In this document: one piece after another, positions 19,387 to 29,349 of the stretch
Position numbering within the stretch: position 1 is the first letter of the stretch
How the letters are laid out: every line of letters starts with the position of its first letter
DNA from: Chitinophaga pinensis
GTDB lineage: Bacteria > Bacteroidota > Bacteroidia > Chitinophagales > Chitinophagaceae
Assembly (NCBI GenBank): GCA_945870835.1
Contig: CAMBTV010000006.1
Location: 1-32,309, forward strand
DNA: 32,309 nucleotides
Direction of reading: 5' to 3'
Position numbers and translations under genes: made by a program
Notes under the pieces: model-generated
Databases searched by the model: none
The model's input: the letters and a program-made list of their open reading frames with translations, nothing else
What the model was told of the DNA's origin: nothing

Positions 19387-20391
19387 CTATGGAAATTTCT
19401 TAAAAATTGTAAACTTCAATATCAGCTCCATTAATAAAAAAATAAGCGCCGCCAATAAAAACGGGGTAAATTTTTCGGTATACCTAGTGATTGTAAATAT
19501 TTCCACTTTTGATTTTTCGAGTTGATCAATTTCAGTGTAAATATTTTGCAAACCCACATTATCTTTAGCTCTAAAATATTTGCCGCCTGTTTCTCCTGCA
19601 ATTGACTTCAGCAATTTTTCATCAATCGTAACTTTTTGCTGTTGTATAATCACCCCAAGTTCAGTCTTAATTGGATAGGGGGCATACCCTTCGGTTCCTA
19701 CGCCAATAGTATACACTTTTATACCAAAAGCTTTTGCAATTTCTTTAGCATTATCAGGACCAATTAGACCACCATTATTTTCACCGTCAGTTAATAAAAT
19801 AACCACTTTACTTTTAGACTTACTATTTCGCAAACGATCAATACCCGTAGAAAGGCCATCACCAATCGCAGTTCCATCTTCTAATAAACCATTCCTAATT
19901 GTCTCAACAGCAGTTTTAAGTACTGTTTTGTCTGTAGTGAGTGGACATTGGGTAAAACTTTCACCAGAAAAAATCACCACTCCTATTCTATCTGTTAATC
20001 TTTTTTCTATAAAACTTGCAGCAACTGCTTTTGCAGCTTCCATTCTATTAGGGGTAAAATCTTGTGCAGTCATACTTCCACTAACGTCAATACACAATAC
20101 AATATCTACTCCTTCACCTTCAGCTCGTTGTTCTTCATTTTTGGTTTGAGGACGAGCCATGGCAATAATTATCAAGAGAATTCCTAACAACCTACAAACT
20201 AAAATAGATGGTCGAAATATAGTTTTCCAAGAACTGAAGGACTGGAAATTTTTTAGAGAAGAAACCTGTAAACCAGCCTGTTTATTTTTTGAAAATTTAT
20301 TAATCCAAACAACCATAATAGGTATAACTAAGGCAAGCCATAATACCCAAGGATACGCGAAATGAATAGTATTTAGATAGTCAGTTAACAA
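19387..20391 (-). CDS. batA: VWA-domain membrane protein BatA
   Basis: MIDAS DVSGSMTAQDF, TDGENNGG; N- and C-terminal TM segments; follows MoxR/DUF58 genes. Confidence 0.9.
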   Translation of the reverse strand: MLTDYLNTIHFAYPWVLWLALVIPIMVVWINKFSKNKQAGLQVSSLKNFQSFSSWKTIFRPSILVCRLLGILLIIIAMARPQTKNEEQRAEGEGVDIVLCIDVSGSMTAQDFTPNRMEAAKAVAASFIEKRLTDRIGVVIFSGESFTQCPLTTDKTVLKTAVETIRNGLLEDGTAIGDGLSTGIDRLRNSKSKSKVVILLTDGENNGGLIGPDNAKEIAKAFGIKVYTIGVGTEGYAPYPIKTELGVIIQQQKVTIDEKLLKSIAGETGGKYFRAKDNVGLQNIYTEIDQLEKSKVEIFTITRYTEKFTPFLLAALIFLLMELILKFTIFKKFP

Positions 20392-20440
20392 TTAGATGAG
20401 CTGTTTATTTATATTAATGAGATTTTAAATTTGATATAGT

Positions 20441-21367
20441 TTAGGACTTTATTTTTTGAATTACCTCTATTAAATCTTCCACCGATTTTTTACAATCTCT
20501 AGAATCGGAAATCGGTGGTAAATACTTTGCAAATTTTACTGCATCTCCACAACGAAGGATGGCAGACAGTTTTGATAATAATTCATGATTGTGATTTTCA
20601 GATTTTAATAAAAGTAATGTTTCATCGGTAGTTTTATTTAAATAAGCTGGTTGATACCTCCGCGATAAATACTTTTTGAAAATTAGACCTATTTTGGAAT
20701 GAAATATTTTCACCTCTTCCCGAATTGATAAGTCATATCCTTCTAAATTTTTTAATTCCTGCATCGCTTCCTCATAGGCCGTTAGTTTAGATTGACTGGA
20801 TGAAAGTGGAGTTTTTCTTTTTACTTTCTTCCACCACACAAATAATGCAATCAACAAAATCAAAACAATCAATGCGCCAATCCAATACCAAATTGAACCA
20901 ATTGTTTCTGCTTCCTTTATCGGCTTGATATCTCTTATTTGCCTAGTAATATCACTAGTTGAGAAAGAAACAATTATAGGGACAGAATCTGTATAAAAAT
21001 TAAAGGCAGTATCATGTTGTATAGGATCTACTTTGACCAGAAAAGAAGGTAATACCCACTTTCCAGAATCAAAGCTTGTAAATGTAATGGTTTGAATAAT
21101 GCTAGAAAGATTTTGATCAGTATACAATGAATCAATCCGACTATTGGTCACTTCAAAATGAGCCATCGAGTCCGATAAAATAGGCCAACGGAAATTATAA
21201 ATATTTTTTGGGAAATCTGCCTTTATGGTAAGGGTAAATTGTTCGCCAATTAGGATTTTCTTTTTATTGACCGAACTCTGAATAGCTGGTTGTGCAATGC
21301 ACAAATTAATTGAAAGACAGACAAATGCTATCGTTAATAAAAAATTCCAATTTTTCCAATTAGTCAT
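20441..21367 (-). CDS. Bat-operon membrane protein with N-terminal signal and single central TM (BatD/DUF4381-like)
   Basis: IGEQFTLTIKADFP beta-rich periplasmic part, IGALIVLILLIALFVWWKK TM, operonic position. Confidence 0.65.
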   Translation of the reverse strand: MTNWKNWNFLLTIAFVCLSINLCIAQPAIQSSVNKKKILIGEQFTLTIKADFPKNIYNFRWPILSDSMAHFEVTNSRIDSLYTDQNLSSIIQTITFTSFDSGKWVLPSFLVKVDPIQHDTAFNFYTDSVPIIVSFSTSDITRQIRDIKPIKEAETIGSIWYWIGALIVLILLIALFVWWKKVKRKTPLSSSQSKLTAYEEAMQELKNLEGYDLSIREEVKIFHSKIGLIFKKYLSRRYQPAYLNKTTDETLLLLKSENHNHELLSKLSAILRCGDAVKFAKYLPPISDSRDCKKSVEDLIEVIQKIKS

Positions 21368-21400
21368 TCTATATCTTAGTTACCCTGTTATCATTTAAAA

Positions 21401-22330
21401 TCAGCTTCTTTTGATAAAAAACTGTTGCAATATTTTTACATAATCCTCATCTGTTCTAATATGCAATAGATCTGCACCTGCCTTCCTAAAATAATTTTTA
21501 CACAAATCACTTTGCTCTGCAAAACTTTTTTTATAAGTAAACTGAACCAACGCGTCACTACTGTCGATTAGCTTTTGGCTGCCGGTTTCGAAATCCTGTA
21601 CCATCAGCAAGCCAGCTTCTGGCAACTGCATATCCATTTTGTCATACACCCGCAATCCAATTACATCATGCCTGCCTCCAATCACTTTCAAATCATTTTC
21701 ATATACTGCATCTACAAAATCACTCATCAAAAAAGCAATACTTTTCTGGCGAGTAGCTTTATTGAAAAACTTAATAGCCTCTTCCATCTTAGTGCTTTTT
21801 CCTACTGGTTTAGTAGAAAGTAACTGCCTTACAATATACAGAGCATGTTGCCTACCCTTTTTTGGAGGAATAAATTTATCGACCTTATCACTAAAAAAAA
21901 TTACACCAACCTTGTCATTGTTATTAATCGCGCTAAAGGTCAGCAAGGCGCCAATCTCTGTCAAAATATCACGTTTTCTTGATTGAACAGTTCCAAACAA
22001 ATTACTAGCACTGGTATCCACTAATAAATAAATACAAAGCTCCCTTTCTTCTTCAAAAACTTTTGTAAAAGGATGACTAAATCTAGCACTCACATTCCAA
22101 TCAATAAATCGTACATCATCACCTGCATAGTACTCTCTCACCTCACGAAAGCTCATTCCCTTTCCTTTGAAAGCAGAATGATATTCACCAGTAAATAGAT
22201 GGGTAGTGATTTTTTTACTTTTAATTTCTAACTCACGAACCTTTCGCATAATTACAGTCGCATCTAATTCGTCTGACAAAACAGAATCTTTAGGTTTTGA
22301 TTGTACCGTATTGATTTTCTTTTTAAACAA
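21401..22330 (-). CDS. DUF58 domain-containing protein
   Basis: GEYHSAFKGKGMSFREVREYYAGDDVRFIDWNVSARFSHPFTKVFEEERE. Confidence 0.95.
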   Translation of the reverse strand: MFKKKINTVQSKPKDSVLSDELDATVIMRKVRELEIKSKKITTHLFTGEYHSAFKGKGMSFREVREYYAGDDVRFIDWNVSARFSHPFTKVFEEERELCIYLLVDTSASNLFGTVQSRKRDILTEIGALLTFSAINNNDKVGVIFFSDKVDKFIPPKKGRQHALYIVRQLLSTKPVGKSTKMEEAIKFFNKATRQKSIAFLMSDFVDAVYENDLKVIGGRHDVIGLRVYDKMDMQLPEAGLLMVQDFETGSQKLIDSSDALVQFTYKKSFAEQSDLCKNYFRKAGADLLHIRTDEDYVKILQQFFIKRS

Positions 22331-22430
22331 AATATTTTTATCTATTAACGATTTCTAAATAAATAAGTCTGTTTACTTTAACAGCATTCCTCAAGGAAAT
22401 ATTAATACGCATTGAATTATCTCACCATTT

Positions 22431-23432
22431 CTAAGGTACCACTACTACTCTCAATATCTCATCTATAATCATGGATACATTTACATTTTCCGCTTCGGCT
22501 TCATAGGTAAGTCCAATTCGATGACGCAATACATCTTTACAAATACTCCTCACATCTTCAGGAATTACAAAGCCTCTTTTATTTAAATAAGCATACGCTT
22601 TGGCCGCTAAAGCTAAATTTATACTTGCCCTAGGCGAACCTCCAAAACTAATCAGCGGCTTTAACCTTGGTAGATTGTATTTTTCAGGATAACGAGTAGC
22701 AAAAACGATATCCAAAATATAATTTTCTACTTTCTCATCCAAGTAAACTCTACGCACTAATTCTTTTGCAACTAAAATTTCTTGAGTGGATGCTACAGCA
22801 GAAATTACAGGAAAGGAAAGTCCCTCCGTATTTTGACGAATGATTAACTGCTCCTCTGTTTTGGAAGGATAATCGATGATCACCTTTAACATAAACCTAT
22901 CAACCTGCGCTTCGGGTAAAGGATAGGTTCCTTCTTGCTCAATAGGATTTTGTGTTGCTAATACAAGAAATGGCTCTTCCAATTTGAAGGTAGTATCGCC
23001 AATAGTTACCTGCCTTTCTTGCATAGCTTCTAATAAAGCACTCTGCACTTTTGCTGGAGCTCTATTAATCTCATCTGCCAAAATAAAATTGGAAAAAATG
23101 GGGCCTTTGCGCACCATGAACTCATTTTTCGCCTGATTATAAATCATAGTACCCACTACATCCGCTGGCAATAAATCAGGCGTAAACTGTATGCGGCTAA
23201 AATTAGTATGAACTGCTTGTGCCAACGATTTAATGGACAGCGTTTTTGCTAACCCAGGTACGCCCTCCAATAACACATGTCCATTGCTTAATAGTCCAAT
23301 AAGCAATCTTTCAATCATACCTTGCTGACCTACAATTACTTTACTTAATTCATCATTAATTTTGTTAACAAAACCAGCTGATTGGTTAATCTCATCATTC
23401 AGCAGGCGGATGTCTTCGGCAGTTTGAAGCAT
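22431..23432 (-). CDS. moxR: MoxR-family AAA+ ATPase
   Basis: GLLSNGHVLLEGVPGLAKTLSIKSLA, FILADEINRAPAKVQSALLEAMQERQVTIG, ATQNPIEQEGTYPLPEAQVDRF. Confidence 0.96.
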   Translation of the reverse strand: MLQTAEDIRLLNDEINQSAGFVNKINDELSKVIVGQQGMIERLLIGLLSNGHVLLEGVPGLAKTLSIKSLAQAVHTNFSRIQFTPDLLPADVVGTMIYNQAKNEFMVRKGPIFSNFILADEINRAPAKVQSALLEAMQERQVTIGDTTFKLEEPFLVLATQNPIEQEGTYPLPEAQVDRFMLKVIIDYPSKTEEQLIIRQNTEGLSFPVISAVASTQEILVAKELVRRVYLDEKVENYILDIVFATRYPEKYNLPRLKPLISFGGSPRASINLALAAKAYAYLNKRGFVIPEDVRSICKDVLRHRIGLTYEAEAENVNVSMIIDEILRVVVVP

Positions 23433-23909
23433 AATAAATATTTAAATTAGCCCTTTCTAAAAGAGCAGATTAGAAAATTACAAAATCAATAAATCAAAGT
23501 GATAGTTCCAATCAACTAAAGTTGGATAATCAAAATGTCTTCTACCAATAATTTGATTGGATTGCGAAAATACGAACTATAACAAAATAAAATATTATCA
23601 ATACTAAGATATTCGTTAAAGTCTGCTTAATCCTTAGGTTCTTAACATTAACTTTAACCTAAATTTTAAACTGCTATTTAAAAGGAAATTTATTTTCAAA
23701 TTATGTAGTTCGATTTTCTGATTTTTTCAAGAAAATTAATATCACGATTGATATAAAGATTATCGAACCCCATTAACTTTAAAATTTAAACCCAAAAACT
23801 AAAATATTACTTTAAAAAAATTTCAATCATATAATATCATTTTCATATTAGTTTGATTTTTAGTGTAAATTCGTCCTTTAACAACCATTATAATTTTTAA
23901 ATTTATTTT

Positions 23910-24698
23910 ATGAATTTTTATTGGGTATACGACCTTCCAGAGTGGCAATTTTTTGTTCTTTGTAATTTACTTTTTATATCTTTTTCACTTCTAGGGGCTT
24001 TTTTCTTTAGTAGTAAATTTGAAAAAATGTTTTCCTTATCTGTTGAACATAATTCAATTGTTTCAACTTTTATAGCCACTAGCGGTGTTTTTTACGGTAT
24101 TACACTTGGCTTAATTGCAGTAGGCACATTTGAAAACTTCAATTCTGTAGAGTCAACTGTAAACAATGAAAGTAGTTCACTAGCAAGCCTATACAGAGAT
24201 GTAGAATTATTAGAGGACACTAGTAATAAAAAAATGCTTACCATCCTTAAAAATTATACTTCCTACACTGTTGATACAGCCTGGGGGCTTCAAAAAAAAG
24301 GAATATCTACTAATAGATGTAATGAGATGATAGACTCCTTTCAAAAAGAATTATCCTCCTATGAACCAAAAAGAGAAAAAGATAAAATACTGTTTGCAGA
24401 AACCCTTAAACAATTTAATATCCTGATAACAGATAGAAGATTGAGACTAAATTCTGTTAATTCATCATTGCCCTCTGCCATTTGGATAATTTTATTTTTT
24501 GGAGCTTTTGTTATTATCGCTCTAACTTGGTGCTTAGTTATTAGTAATAAAAAAATAAACATAATAATGAGTGTACTAAGTGGATCACTTCTTGGATCAC
24601 TCATTTTTCTAATAGGATCGATGGACAATCCATATAGGGGAGAATTTTCTGTTAGTTCTCAAGCATTTCAAATATTATTAGATGATCTGATGAAATAA
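23910..24698 (+). CDS. DUF4239-like (bestrophin-like) membrane protein
   Basis: Two N-terminal and two C-terminal TM segments around a helical soluble region; TFIATSGVFYGITLGLIAVGTFENFNSVESTVNNESSSLASLYRDV. Confidence 0.75.
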   Translation: MNFYWVYDLPEWQFFVLCNLLFISFSLLGAFFFSSKFEKMFSLSVEHNSIVSTFIATSGVFYGITLGLIAVGTFENFNSVESTVNNESSSLASLYRDVELLEDTSNKKMLTILKNYTSYTVDTAWGLQKKGISTNRCNEMIDSFQKELSSYEPKREKDKILFAETLKQFNILITDRRLRLNSVNSSLPSAIWIILFFGAFVIIALTWCLVISNKKINIIMSVLSGSLLGSLIFLIGSMDNPYRGEFSVSSQAFQILLDDLMK

Positions 24699-24761
24699 AC
24701 TATATTCCCATTTTTAAAAATACAATTAAGGTTGGAAGATACATTAGCCCCTAATTATTAA

Positions 24762-25292
24762 TTTATTTACTTTCAAGATACGGAAAATGAAATTTTATTT
24801 TCAGAAAAGCAAAAATTTAAGCAGTGGTGGCTTTGGGCAATACTGCTGATTGTTAATGGAGTGATATTGATTGGTATTTTCAAGCAACTAATAACTGATC
24901 AGCCATTTGGAGACAAACCAATGAGTAATTTAGGTCTCCTATTAACTGCTATCCCTCTGCTCTTAATCACTCTTTTAATTTTAAACATTCGACTAGATAC
25001 CCTCATTAAAGAAGATGGAATCTATGTAAGATTTTTCCCTTTTCATTGGTCTTTCAAAAAATTTTCTTGGGATATGATTTCTAGTTCTTATGTTAGAAAA
25101 TATTCACCGCTATTAGAATACGGAGGTTGGGGTATGCGATTGGGTATATTTGGAAAAGGGAATGCATGGAACATATCGGGTGATAAAGGATTATAGCTTG
25201 TATTCAGCAATCAAAAAAAAATATTAATTGGCACTAATCAACCAGAAAAACTTACCGCAATACTTGAGAAAATTGGCCACCTTTCACAATAA
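24762..25292 (+). pseudogene. Degraded small membrane protein gene: lost start codon and in-frame amber stop at 25194-25196
   Basis: Open frame reads FIYFQDTENEILFSEKQKFKQWWLWAILLIVNGVILIG...GNAWNISGDKGL*LVFSNQKKILIGTNQPEKLTAILEKIGHLSQ*; no in-frame ATG/GTG/TTG before 24861; tag probably replaces cag/caa. Confidence 0.75.
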
Positions 25293-25346
25293 AAAAGAAA
25301 TCGAAATTCCATTTTTATTGCAATTTTTAAAAAGGAGCCTCCTAAA

Positions 25347-27029
25347 TTAAATCAAATATTTTCCTACAATTGGCATTCTTCTTCCTACTCCAAAAGCCTT
25401 CGGTGAAATTCGAATGATCGGACAAAATTGGTTGCGCTTATATTCATTCATATTCACCATTTTTAATACCCTGTCCACCAAAGCTGAATCGAATCCCTGC
25501 GCCTTAATCTCCTTTGGACCTAGCCGTCTTTCAATGTACTGATATAATAATTTATCAAGTACTTCATAGTCCGGCAATGAATCAGAATCTTTTTGCTCAG
25601 GCCTCAATTCTGCAGAAGGAGCTTTTGAAATTATATTACTTGGAATAACTATCTCATTTCTATTAATATAGTTTGCTAGTGCATATACTTGCAACTTATA
25701 ACAATCACCCAACACACCAATACCACCAGCCATATCTCCATACAAGGTTCCATAACCTGTTGCCAATTCACTTTTATTAGACGTATTTAATAATATATAT
25801 CCAAATTTATTAGCGATTGCCATCAGTAAATTTCCTCTACCTCTACTTTGTATATTTTCCTCCGCTAACCCAAATGGTAAATCATTAAAAATGGGATTGA
25901 GTTCAGATAGAAATGCGTCATAAATATTTTTGATTGGAATAATATCGTAGGGATTACCAAGGTTATTGCTCAACGCCACTGCATCAACCACCGAATGGTC
26001 TGAAGAGTATTGTGAAGGCATAAGAATTGCTCTTACATTCTCTGGTCCCAATGCAGTACATGCCAAGGCGATAGTTACTGCGCTATCAATTCCACCACTG
26101 CTGCCAATGATGGCTTTGGAAAAGCCCATCTTACTAAAATAATCTCTGATACCCAATACAATAGCATGATGCACCTGTTCAATGTTTCTTTGTTCATCCA
26201 AGTAAGAAGGTATAATATTTTTATTTAACAAATTGCTAGATTGTTCAATAATAGCTGCATCAATTAAGCCGTCATCCTTTAGTGTAAAGCTTTGTAAAGC
26301 CTCTTCAAACATCGGAAGTTGGCCACATAAGTTGGCATTTTTATCAAACACCATCGATGCGCCATCAAAAACTACTTCAGTTTGACTTCCTACCGCATTA
26401 CAATAAAATATCGGTAAATGATACTTGAGTACATTTGCTTTAATGGTCATTTTTCGCTCAGCATCATGCGTATAATCAAATGGAGATGCAGAAATATTTA
26501 TCATCAAATCTGGCTGCTGTTCCATCAATTTATCCATCGGACAGATTCTATACAATGGATTATCTCCAAGGTTCCAAATATCTTCACAGATGGTAAGGGC
26601 GATTTTTTTTCCCTTAAACTCAATCACATTCCACTCAAAAGCTGGTTCAAAGTATCGGTATTCATCAAACACATCATAAGTAGGTAAGAGCGTTTTATGC
26701 GCTATTCCAATCACTTGTTGATTGTATAAAAAATAGGCCGCATTAAATAGATCTTTCCCCTCTCTTACCTTGTTTCGATCTGGTGCACCAACAATAACTG
26801 CAATAGAGTCGGCATGATGTTTAATGAGCTCAATACAAGCATTACAATGATCAATAAAGTCGTCGAATTCTAAAAAATCACGCGGGGGATAACCGCAAAC
26901 ACTCAGTTCACTAAATATAATAATATCTCCACCCTGCTTTTTTGCAGCTTCAATAGCAGCAATTATCTTTTGTGAATTGCTTTCAAAATTTCCAATGTGA
27001 TAGTTTTGTTGCGCCAAAAATATTTTCAT
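25347..27029 (-). CDS. nadE: Glutamine-dependent NAD+ synthetase
   Basis: Nitrilase-like domain (SELSVCGYPPRDFLE, LTICEDIWN) plus synthetase domain (IGSSGGIDSAVTIALA, NTSNKSELATGYGTLYGDMAGG). Confidence 0.97.
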   Translation of the reverse strand: MKIFLAQQNYHIGNFESNSQKIIAAIEAAKKQGGDIIIFSELSVCGYPPRDFLEFDDFIDHCNACIELIKHHADSIAVIVGAPDRNKVREGKDLFNAAYFLYNQQVIGIAHKTLLPTYDVFDEYRYFEPAFEWNVIEFKGKKIALTICEDIWNLGDNPLYRICPMDKLMEQQPDLMINISASPFDYTHDAERKMTIKANVLKYHLPIFYCNAVGSQTEVVFDGASMVFDKNANLCGQLPMFEEALQSFTLKDDGLIDAAIIEQSSNLLNKNIIPSYLDEQRNIEQVHHAIVLGIRDYFSKMGFSKAIIGSSGGIDSAVTIALACTALGPENVRAILMPSQYSSDHSVVDAVALSNNLGNPYDIIPIKNIYDAFLSELNPIFNDLPFGLAEENIQSRGRGNLLMAIANKFGYILLNTSNKSELATGYGTLYGDMAGGIGVLGDCYKLQVYALANYINRNEIVIPSNIISKAPSAELRPEQKDSDSLPDYEVLDKLLYQYIERRLGPKEIKAQGFDSALVDRVLKMVNMNEYKRNQFCPIIRISPKAFGVGRRMPIVGKYLI

Positions 27030-27116
27030 AACACTGCCATTAAAGGGCCTTAACTTTATATTTAGAAAGGTTTGTATTTATTTGCAAAGTTAAAACATTG
27101 AAACACATTAATCAGT

Positions 27117-28130
27117 ATGAAATTACCTGTCTTTGCCCTTATGTTATCAATGGTATTTTTTTCCTGCAATGAGCAAGAAAAAATACCAGATGTTTCTAAT
27201 ATAACTGTTAGCCTAAAAACTACCCGATTTGAGCAGGATTTATTTGATACTACCTCAAATAATTTATTAGACTACTTACTTCAATTACAAAAGAAAGAAC
27301 CTGGATTTACTGAAACCTATTTGTCAGCCATATTAAATATATCGCCAAATTGGCCAAAAGATTCAGCGGCTTCCTATGTAAATTCATTTATAAATGCTTA
27401 CCGACCTATATTCGATAGTTCGGAGAAGACTTTCCATAACTTCAATCCTTTCGAAAAAGAAATTATTAAAGGATTGCAGTTTGTAAAATATTATTTCCCC
27501 TCTTATCCACTACCAAGCAAATTAATTACCTATATCGGTCCGGCAGATGGTTACGGAGATATTTTAACTGATGAAGCACTTATTGTAGGATTGCAATTTC
27601 ATCTAGGTAAAGATTTTTCTTTATACAAAACTAGTTTAGTTCAAGACACTTATCCTGCTTACTTATCCAATCGTTTTGAACCGAGCTATATTGTTATCAA
27701 CTGTATTAATAATATAGTAAACGACCTCTACCCTGAAAAAATTAATGATAAATCTTTAGTCATCCAAATGATCGAAAAAGGAAAAAGGCTGTATTTACTG
27801 AGTAAGTTTTTACCGAAAACAGAAGAGTATAAATTGATTGGATACACCGAAAAACAATTAGAAGATGCTCGCGAACACGAAGCTGTCATCTGGGATCTTT
27901 TTGTGAAAAATGAATATCTACAAATCACTGACAAGAATATTATTAAGAATTACATCGGAGAAAGCCCAAAGACTCAGGAATTGGGGGAAGGTGCCCCTGG
28001 AAATATCGGCGCATTTAGTGGATGGCAAATCATGAAGAAGTTTGCCAAAAAGAATCAATCTTTAACACTACAACAGTTGATGAATACCGATACTGAAATA
28101 ATATTACAACAAGCTAAATACAAACCCTAA
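27117..28130 (+). CDS. gldB: GldB-like gliding motility lipoprotein
   Basis: Lipobox FFSCN, VSLKTTRFEQDLF start, HEAVIWDLFVKNEYLQ, GAPGNIGAFSGWQIMKKF; divergent from nadE. Confidence 0.85.
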   Translation: MKLPVFALMLSMVFFSCNEQEKIPDVSNITVSLKTTRFEQDLFDTTSNNLLDYLLQLQKKEPGFTETYLSAILNISPNWPKDSAASYVNSFINAYRPIFDSSEKTFHNFNPFEKEIIKGLQFVKYYFPSYPLPSKLITYIGPADGYGDILTDEALIVGLQFHLGKDFSLYKTSLVQDTYPAYLSNRFEPSYIVINCINNIVNDLYPEKINDKSLVIQMIEKGKRLYLLSKFLPKTEEYKLIGYTEKQLEDAREHEAVIWDLFVKNEYLQITDKNIIKNYIGESPKTQELGEGAPGNIGAFSGWQIMKKFAKKNQSLTLQQLMNTDTEIILQQAKYKP

Positions 28131-28135
28131 AACTC

Positions 28136-29242
28136 CTAAGCTGCCTGTGCTTGAACAGTTTCAACAACCGATGGTTGTTTGCCTAACATTTTCATCACCC
28201 TAAAATGAGATGCAATTGCACCTGTTATAGTTGAATAATTATTATAAGGCAAATTAAATTCAGCACATTTATCCATGACTATTTTGCTGATTGCAGGGTA
28301 ATGTATATGACTCACTTTTGGAAAAAGGTGATGTTCTATTTGAAAATTCAATCCCCCTACAAACCATGAAATCACTGGGTTGTTCATCGAAAAATTTGAA
28401 CTTGTTTTAATTTGATGCTCAGCCCAAGCTGTTTCAATATGCTTAGTTTCATCTAAAGCAACATTTTCAAACTCGGTGTTCTCTACAACATGTGCTAATT
28501 GAAATACCAACGAAAGTGTCAGTCCCATAACAACATGAAGCGAAAAGAAACCCAACAACCATGGACCAAAACCCCATACAATCATAGGAATAATCATATA
28601 AAAAACAAAATAGCATATCTTGGTTGCCCAAAATATAACATGATTTTTTGTCGTCATTTTCCAAGCCTCTGTGGTATAAATTTTTCTAGTAAAATATTTA
28701 GTGAAGTCCATAAAAAATAACCAGAATATCGAAGAAAGTGCGTAAACGGGAACTAAATAAAGATGTTGGACCTTATGAGCGGGTACCCATTTCTGCGTTT
28801 CACACTGACGAATAATTGGACTTTTTGCAATGTCATCATCTATTCCATCTACATTGGTATAAGTGTGATGAATAATATTATGCTTCTGCTTCCAGAAAAA
28901 AGAACTGGCTCCCAATGCATTTGCAGATAACCCTATTAAATCGTTCAACCAAGACTTTGTACTATAGCTACCATGATTAGCATCATGCATTACACTAAAA
29001 CCAATACTAGCAAATGTAAATCCCATTAATGCGCAAATAACTAAGGCTAGTAAAGGGGCAACTGGAAAAAACATTAGGCTACAATACATTGCTATAGCAG
29101 CTCCAATCAAAGTAATTGTTTTGATATATAAACGCCAGTCACCTGTCCTTTTAATACCATTGGTTTCAAAATACTCGTCTACAGAAAGTTTTAGGCTTTG
29201 GTAGAATTGGTTGTTTCGGTTATCGAAGATAATTTTTGCCAT
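28136..29242 (-). CDS. Membrane fatty acid / acyl-CoA desaturase
   Basis: Three His boxes: HDANHG, HNIIHHTYTN, QIEHHLFP; four-TM layout. Confidence 0.93.
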   Translation of the reverse strand: MAKIIFDNRNNQFYQSLKLSVDEYFETNGIKRTGDWRLYIKTITLIGAAIAMYCSLMFFPVAPLLALVICALMGFTFASIGFSVMHDANHGSYSTKSWLNDLIGLSANALGASSFFWKQKHNIIHHTYTNVDGIDDDIAKSPIIRQCETQKWVPAHKVQHLYLVPVYALSSIFWLFFMDFTKYFTRKIYTTEAWKMTTKNHVIFWATKICYFVFYMIIPMIVWGFGPWLLGFFSLHVVMGLTLSLVFQLAHVVENTEFENVALDETKHIETAWAEHQIKTSSNFSMNNPVISWFVGGLNFQIEHHLFPKVSHIHYPAISKIVMDKCAEFNLPYNNYSTITGAIASHFRVMKMLGKQPSVVETVQAQAA

Positions 29243-29349
29243 ATGGTATATTGGTATTAAAAAAAATCAATTGTTATTTCTAGGTTTTGAATTTATTAAC
29301 AAGTAAATCTCGAACTTAAAGTTAGGGCATCGAATCCATTCCTCAACAA

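Noticed and set aside
21575-21986. + strand ORFs opposite DUF58
   Set aside because: Antisense shadow ORFs; no motifs or plausible start context.
19387-23432. MoxR-DUF58-VWA cluster as a novel defence or ternary system
   Set aside because: Matches the known Bat (aerotolerance) operon layout; no effector or nuclease domain is attached.
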